Shown piece by piece: positions 57,668-64,000 of a stretch of DNA of 64,000 nt. Below the pieces are notes generated by a model, which saw only the letters and a list, made by a program, of their open reading frames with translations, was not told where the DNA came from and did no database searches. Within the stretch, counting starts at the first letter, position 1. Each line of letters opens with the position of its first letter. The position numbers were made by a program, and so were the translations under genes. The stretch comes from Pestalotiopsis fici W106-1 (taxonomy: Eukaryota; Ascomycota; Sordariomycetes; Amphisphaeriales; Sporocadaceae), in the NCBI RefSeq assembly GCF_000516985.1, contig NW_006917091.1, positions 2,707,399 through 2,771,398 on the forward strand, read 5' to 3'.

Positions 57668-59848
57668 TGTTGTGATCTGTTGAGATCGAGTCGCTCTTAT
57701 TAAAAATCATGACTTGTGCAAAAATTTTACTACTAGTGCCCAGCGATGAGTAAGGAAAAAGGCGAGCTTGATCGACTTGGTGGGCACTGAATTGGGCGTT
57801 ATGGCCCACCCCTCCAATCGGGCTTCTAGTTTGTTGATATAAGACTGGGATAAGCTGGTTCGTTCAATGGGGGTCTCTATCGGAAAAACGGTGGCTTGCT
57901 TTCTTCAAGTTCCCACACTCATCACCACAGAAGCGTGGGCTCAATTGTAGTCAATGTTAGAAATTGGTGCTTAGAAGTGTGACTTGGTCCCAAAGAATTA
58001 ATATTGCTAATAGGGCTGGCCCCGTAAATACCGTAAAATCTACGGTCTCTTGAGCGGGCGGTAATGCACAAGAGATAGAGGTGATTAGCTTAAGAATTCC
58101 ATAGCTCATGATTGAACCGACATGGTATTTGCCTTCCTAGTGTACGATATACATTAGCTTGGACCGAAGACCGTCCTTTTCAACGACCGGGGCGTAAATA
58201 CTCCAAACCAGGAAAGCTATAACATTTTGGATGTGACTTGAAATAGTCGCAGAAGAAGAGGATGTTGCAGATTGTATTACCTCGAGGAGTACAGCCTGTT
58301 GAAGATTTGCTCGTTTCCGAGGAAAAGTTCTATAGATGGGGCAGACATACATTTCGGAGACCGTTATTAAATGATGTTAGAGGAGGGGGAGAAAGAGAGT
58401 TCAAAGGACGAAAGGAGAATTGATTTCCTAATCAGCTAGCTATATCCAACGCCTGCCACGCGATGAGAGATCTCATCATACTTGTAGGAAACACTTGAGA
58501 GAGCTCATGTGATTGAGAGACTTTTGAATACTTTGGAACCGGTCCGTATCATTTGGAGATGATCACGACTGCTTGAATACATGGAATATTATGTTGTCAC
58601 TATATGATGTTTGCAGATGCAGACACGGCTTGACTTGACCGTGGACAGCAGGTAGAGAAATAGCCAGCTTTGCATCAAGAAGTCTGAAAAGGGCAAGTAA
58701 AATCGCGTCAACTCATCCAAAAGCAGCCTGTCGTAGCTCTCAAGGTACCACATGAGACACTGCCCCAAGGTTGCAGAACAAGGTGCCATATTTCTTCAAT
58801 GCTTCATCTGCATGACGGTGATGAGTTAATGGGGAAAGGCTGTAACTTGGCGCCGCAAAGGACAAGCTATAGGAAAACATGGAAATGAAAAACATCCTCC
58901 TTTCTGGCATTATATAAACTCCGCAGTGAAGGCAAAAATCCACGACGTAGGGAATGCATCAAGTACAAAATTTTGTCTTGGCACCATGGCCCAAATCACT
59001 GGGATAATCACATAAACAGAGCCTTGTCCTAGTCAAAATTATCTTGCATCTTCTAGTTCTTCAAAGCCTTGTTTGAAAGAGGCCTGATGTTGGACTCATT
59101 GTACCTATACGTGCATGGTAACCTGCGTTGGCGGCTCTACATCTTGTCCTGTCGCACAAACCTATCAGGGGTCGTACATTGCAAGTTATCCCACGTCATG
59201 CTGCTAGAGATTTCTGGATTCTTGCGGGGGTTTATCTTGACGGCCATGACCGGGTTCATCGTCCTGACATGGTCGAATTATCGGACTCTGGACTGGTCTT
59301 GGGTTTCCCCGTGGTATATCATGGTTGTTTGACACGAATAATATTCGCAGATAATGGCCAAGCCCGTTCAGATTATTTGACAAGAAACATTCCATTACTA
59401 TTTTCTTCATGAAGAGCCGGATCGGTTGTATTATGATTCAATCCTGTTCGTCAAATGCTGGCTCCTGCTCAAGCCAGCGGGGTATTCCGTGCAGGTCGTT
59501 TTTCTTCTTCTCGCCCTGTGTATGCACGCGGATATGACATTGCCCAGTTCTGCAAGGATAGATCCGGGACAGCAATCCCCAGCTGAGGATCAGATCAAAA
59601 ATGTACATCCGCTTGCAACTCCTTTGCGGCTTCCAAGCCAATGCCCCAATAAGTCAGCCCAAGCGCGTCCGCCCCCTCGAAACGCCTATAAATGTTGCCA
59701 TGCGATACGCCGAATTGTTGTATTTGGGTGGAAAGGCAGATATATGCTGAAAAAATCAATATCGCAACAGCTAGCACCACCATTTTTGGAGGGTATCAAA
59801 GTAGGGTTAATAGATTCGCCCCAGCAAGTATCAAATTGATACAGCAGA
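57668..59848. other. gene-poor region, no gene seen
   Basis: Several frames of 60-95 codons exist (58137-58352, 58589-58943, 59069-59412) without domains, signal peptides or splice-supported partners. Confidence 0.5.
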
Positions 59849-60655
59849 TCATGTTCGTTCTTTGACATTCCAGCGTTTCCTTTCCTTCTTGGGCTTCTCA
59901 GCTCCCGCCTCCGTGCCCGGGCCGGACATGAAGAGTCCCGGCTGGTCGCTTGTCCTCGCTCCAGGTCCAACGAGCTTTCCTTGAGCATTGACAGCAACCG
60001 TGCTGGGCAGACCCTTTCCGAGCTCGTACATGCGATCCTTCTTCTTGAGATACTTGCGTCGCCAGATGCAAGCGCCGATCCAGATGCCGCCAATGCCGAC
60101 CACGACGATGACGATCATGATGACCCATTTCCAGTGATTTGACATCCTGTGTGCTGTGTTAGACCCACTTCCGCTACAAGTTCCTGGAGCGAAACTGACC
60201 AGTCACCTCCACCTGAATTGCTAGAGCCCTTGCTCGAGCTGGTACTGGTCGATGTTGACGAACTATCTGTTGCTGTTGCTGCCGATGCACAGAAACTCGT
60301 GAACCAGCTTTGTATACTTGATAGCCCATCGGCTTCCCCCGTACAGGCGGCATCGCACACACCGGCGGTAGTTGAACTGAACGCTTGGAGAGCACTGTAG
60401 CTACAGAAGCATTGATCATAGACAACCGCGTTTGCTGTCGCTGCAGCTGGTGGCACACAAGCACCGTTTGCGTCGTAGAGAGGACCACAGCTAACTGCAC
60501 ATGATGGCAGAGCCGAGAAAGGCACTACCGTAGTTGTTGGGTCGGCTGAACAGGACAGTCAGTAAGGGGTTTTTGCAAACATCAGACGACATGGTGTTAT
60601 AGCTCCAAGGTAGTTTGGGACCAATAAGGTACTTGGGGTAGGGAGCCATACACAT
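59849..60655 (-). CDS. cysteine-rich single-pass membrane protein
   Basis: Proposed exons on the minus strand are 60655..60652, 60545..60200 and 60146..59849 (215 aa). The ectodomain PFSALPSCAVSCGPLYDANG continues with YDQCFCSYSALQAF and a GVCDAAC block to FTSFC, giving eight cysteines in a CFEM-like spacing. A Ser/Thr-rich stalk (TDSSSTSTSTSSSKGSSNSG) follows, then one membrane helix (WVIMIVIVVVGIGGIWIGAC) and a basic cytosolic tail (RRKYLKKKDRMYELGKG; KPKKERKRWNVKERT). The second intron (53 nt) is clear. The first coding exon is inferred to be just ATGT before a GTATGG donor, because the exon at 60545 needs one upstream base and the ATG at 60655 is the first on this strand for almost 1 kb. 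No signal peptide results, implying a type III topology. The 5' end is the weak part. Confidence 0.72.
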
Positions 60656-61636
60656 GATGGTTGGGAGATTCGATTCAAGATCCGGCAAGAGCGGGAAAAT
60701 GAGGCGCGATGCAAGAGGTCAACGAGACTGGCAGTGCGCAGTAATTGTCCCAACAGTGCAAATCTTCCTGGCGACTTCTTGGTCTGTATGCCAACTGGTG
60801 CGCTGTCGGCGATCGTATTGTTGTGCTGTGTTTCCAAGTCACAGCAGCGAGAAGTGCACTGGAAGCCCCCGGGGCCCTCCGCAAGCGAGTATGGGTACTA
60901 TCGGACTAGAACCCGCGCAGAGCAGGCGATCAGAAGTGTCGTTTGAAAAACCTATAAACGCAAAAGACGCGACAAGGTGGAAATCGTCGAGTCGCTTTTG
61001 TGGTTGAGTGCCGTCGCGTTTGGATCTGTGAAGCAGCGGAAATGCCAGACAGCGAGCGTCCTTGGGGGGTGGAAGGGCAAGTCGGGCGTCGGAGTTTGGC
61101 TGGAATGTGTACGGTATGTCTTGGCGCAAGGTGATCTGCCGCGAGATGGATCGACTTTGCGGCGAGGCAGCTGGTGGGTAATTTGGTTTCTGCTGCAGAT
61201 GCCAGAGCAAGACAGACTGGGGTAAGGAGAAAGTGCAAAAGCAGTCGGACTCGTCTGTTTGTCGCCAGATAAAACGAATGTCGAGGGTTTTGGCGATTTG
61301 GCGGTACCTGGGGGAGATTGGGTACGGACAGTGAGGGAGAAAGAGAAAAAGAGGCCAGAACAGAGTTGCAGTGTAGGCGGACAGGCAGAAAGAATGCAGC
61401 ACGGCGCCAAAAAAGCGAGAGAGAGACAGACGCTGAACTTTCAATTTGGGCCTCCGACCGTGTTGGTGAATGAGATGAGCTGATGACTCGGCCTGGGCAG
61501 CCGAGCGGAATATTGGCGCCAAGCTGGGAACGACCTAGTGCACCTGCTCGTGCTGATTGATGCTGGGGCCACTGTAGGTCTGTCTGTCTGGCACTGGTAA
61601 TGTAGGTAGGTAGCCACTGTATGTATGGACTAGATG
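60656..61636 (-). promoter_or_regulatory. ATG-free pyrimidine-rich presumed leader/promoter
   Basis: Read on the minus strand, this 0.98-kb stretch contains no ATG at all and is rich in C and T, with long frames open only because of that composition. The position directly before the membrane-protein gene and the absence of upstream start codons are consistent with a long transcribed leader. Confidence 0.45.
61602..61613. repeat. GTAG short tandem repeat
   Basis: Three TAGG/GTAG units, the same motif seen at 38209 and, in reverse, at 7079. Confidence 0.65.
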
Positions 61637-64000
61637 CATGAAAGTACCCTCCACAGCCTACTGCATGGTCAAGGTACTTTGAAAGGGTAAAGTAAAAACG
61701 GTAAAGTAACCCGCTGGACAGCACCACGACCCTTGACCCCTACCTAGGGTACACCCACTACCAAGGATTTACTTGGGTTTCGTCAATGCTGACAGGCGCA
61801 TCTACTGTATCTGTTCATTGAGGTCTGCAATGCAATAATAGTGTAAAAGCAGCACTCACTTTTGCTGTATTCGCAGGGAGAGATAGAGGTAGCAAACGCT
61901 GCCGTCACTCGTTTCTATTTATCAACGGTACAATTTACCCTTGCCTCCTGTTGTCAAGTAGAGTTGACCCCATATGTGGCCAAGGTGGCGGACCTTGAGG
62001 AAGGTTGGAATTGGCAGAGACAACTATGTGTTCAGCCAAGTCACTGGGTGTTGACCGGGCCTTGACAAGCTTCAATCGGCGCTGGAACGTGGACACACTG
62101 CACCTGAGAAAATGCATTTTAGGTCCATCATTTTGTCCCTCCATCATCTCGCCAAAAACACGCAGTGCACACACCAGACACTCTTTCAGCCAGGACATTT
62201 TTGCTGCTCTTTGGTCAATTCACCACGACGGACAGCTTCATCTTTGTTCTTGTGATACACACTATTACTCACTGAAAAACACAGTCTTGTTCTTGCTTTT
62301 CAATTTTTATTATGAATGAGTATTCTCCTGATCTACACAAGCCAGAAATGGCTGTCCCGCACTTGCGAAACAGAGGTGAGCAAAACCATTCCGGCCGCCT
62401 GTCATCCGTGCCTTTTTACCCTCACCTGAAGTTTGGCCACCCCCTTGCCCGAGTACCGTACCTGTACTGTCCGTCTAGTTTGTAGTGGTTTAGTACATTA
62501 GGTAGGAGGCAGCACTTGGGTACCTCAGTCAGGAACCCAGATCTTATCGTGGCTGGATCAGACCTAATGTATGCAGCATGGCAATAGCGCAGCTTCCTTC
62601 CCGCGGCCGAAGTAACTGGTAAGCTCGTAATGAGAAGGGGGAATTTGGAGAAAAAGAGGCTCAACCAGCAGCAAAACGCTGGTCCAGGTTTCTGACGGGG
62701 GAGGGTCCAGCCATAAGCAGAGAGAGCGATAATAATACGCGTCACCCCCCATGCTACGCTCATTACAATACGCGAGGCGAGGGCAGGGTGAGAATGCATG
62801 GCACATGCCGGCAACGCATCTGACTGACACGCGAGGGACGACCGACGCGATGGAATAATGACAAGGTAACAAATATATATGGGATTGATTGTGAAGGAAC
62901 GAGAAATGGGGACCTATATTACTTGTAGGGAGGTACCACAAGGTCAGCCCACCAGACTCGGCATATTCCCGTACAGAACGGACAAGCTTCCAGGAATACC
63001 TCTGAAATGTTCCTTGCAAACAAACGTCTCGAGGACCCCCGTTGCATTGGCCAGACTCTCCATCAGAAAAAAGTCAATTTGTCCTACCCCAGGTCATTCG
63101 GCGGTAACACATGTGGCTATTTTGATCTTGCCTTAAAACCCCAACCTTTGCAAGTCTTGGATACGATACGACCTTGCGACATGGCCTTTTGATTTTTACA
63201 CCTGGTTACAGACTCAGGTAAGCGGAAGTCACGGACTCATCTTGGCGACATGCCTCGATTCAATAGTACAATTGCCCCAGCCTGGATCCAAGTCGGTGAT
63301 TTCATGCTTAAAAAGTCGAAGAAAAGAAGCTTATTAACAGTGAACGGCGAGGCCGGTGTTTGGAGCTGGTAACTTAACGCAATCCAAGTCCAGGCCTAAT
63401 GTACTAAGATCGTAGGTACATCAGGGGCTAAGCAAACCAAAAACAGCGGCTCTCGGCACCCAATTCCCAGGGATACCCATTTTTGCCATTGGAACATGCA
63501 CACAGTAGAGAAGAAGAAAGAAAATTTCCATGTCTTGAAATCACTAATTCCTTCCCCGGACCGGCTCGAGGTGCTGCTAATTTCCGCTTGCCTTGACGTC
63601 ATGCAGAGTTTTCAACGATTTCGTGTCGTGTTACGCGGTATGGCCACGGTATTCATTGTTTAATAGTTTTGTTGTAGGTAATTGTTTGCTTTGTTCAGTT
63701 TTGGCAGAAATCATCAAACATCTACTCAAACGTGTTGTGTACCGGCCCAAGAATGAACGAAATCACATCTAGAGTTCAGTAGAATAACCTCTTTTGTGTT
63801 TATGCTCTGTATCATTTATGCTATGCAAATATTGCGGCGAGACAATGTCCTCGGCATTGCTGCAAATTGAGAATCATGTTGGGCAGGAAGGTGCAAACTC
63901 TGCTCGGTAGGACCCCAGCATCTTGTCGCTAATAATTCGAGAGAGAGAAAAGACCGAACCCGGTTACCAACAACATTGAACACAACCAACCCTTCGCGCT
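61637..64000. other. right end of window, no gene seen
   Basis: Short frames on both strands (for example 62564-63019, minus) have no domains or splice-supported extension. A gene could begin beyond the window edge. Confidence 0.5.

Noticed and set aside
59069..59412. Two overlapping plus-strand frames of 87 and 94 codons
   Set aside because: Some stretches look protein-like, but there is no recognisable family, splice partner or signal.
60839..61727. Long minus-strand frames of 152-265 codons
   Set aside because: None contains an ATG start within the open part. They are open because the strand is C/T-rich and lacks purine-rich stop codons.
1..64000. Transposons, CRISPR arrays or rRNA genes
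   Set aside because: I saw no terminal repeats, transposase or reverse-transcriptase motifs, no regularly spaced repeats and no 5S or rDNA-like sequence. CRISPR is not expected in a fungus.

Overview
The window comes from the nuclear genome of a filamentous ascomycete. The gene set and structure fit Sordariomycetes, probably Hypocreales; that placement is an inference from gene content, not from a search. Short introns (about 50-130 nt) with GTAAGT-like donors and CTAAC/CTGAC-like branch sites interrupt most genes. Gene orders are non-operonic, and housekeeping genes (RPF2, UTP18, ADE16/17, PSF1) alternate with lineage-specific secreted and membrane proteins. I rebuilt exon structures by hand from splice sites, reading phase and family continuity; every multi-exon model below closes in frame.

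Layout. From 1 to 10 kb: RPF2, a 69-aa membrane micro-protein, an ATG33-like mitophagy protein, a peroxisomal 2,4-dienoyl-CoA reductase ending in SKL, and a membrane-associated SDR. From 10 to 14 kb: a small secreted cysteine protein and a GPI-anchored glycoprotein, both on the minus strand. From 14 to 19 kb: a fused pseudouridine-5'-phosphate glycosidase/pseudouridine kinase, whose two halves look like separate genes until an 82-nt linker exon is placed, then UTP18. From 19 to 24 kb: an unknown 179-aa protein, the bifunctional AICAR transformylase/IMP cyclohydrolase, and divergently the GINS subunit PSF1. From 27 to 31 kb: a VSB1-like SulP transporter with STAS and cyclic-nucleotide-binding-type domains, which appears to use a GC-AG first intron.

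From 31.2 to 36.5 kb lies an accessory patch of gene debris: a TPR fragment of the NLR type, an MFS relic with an in-frame stop, a 5'-truncated GST with an in-frame stop, one intact MFS drug transporter, and a UstYa-family (DUF3328) C-terminus abutting head-to-head a DUF6594 C-terminus. I read it as the remains of a secondary-metabolism or detoxification locus broken by rearrangement.

From 39 to 51 kb: two large, low-complexity or coiled-coil proteins of unknown function (1189 and 1155 aa), separated by about 4.5 kb without a recognisable gene. From 51 to 58 kb: two intron-containing tRNA genes (Asp-GTC and Arg-TCT, minus strand) flank a HyuA-HyuB fused hydantoinase/oxoprolinase-family enzyme. 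From 59.8 to 60.7 kb: a cysteine-rich single-pass membrane protein whose predicted first coding exon is 4 nt, preceded by almost 1 kb with no ATG on the coding strand. I recognise no gene in the last 2.4 kb.
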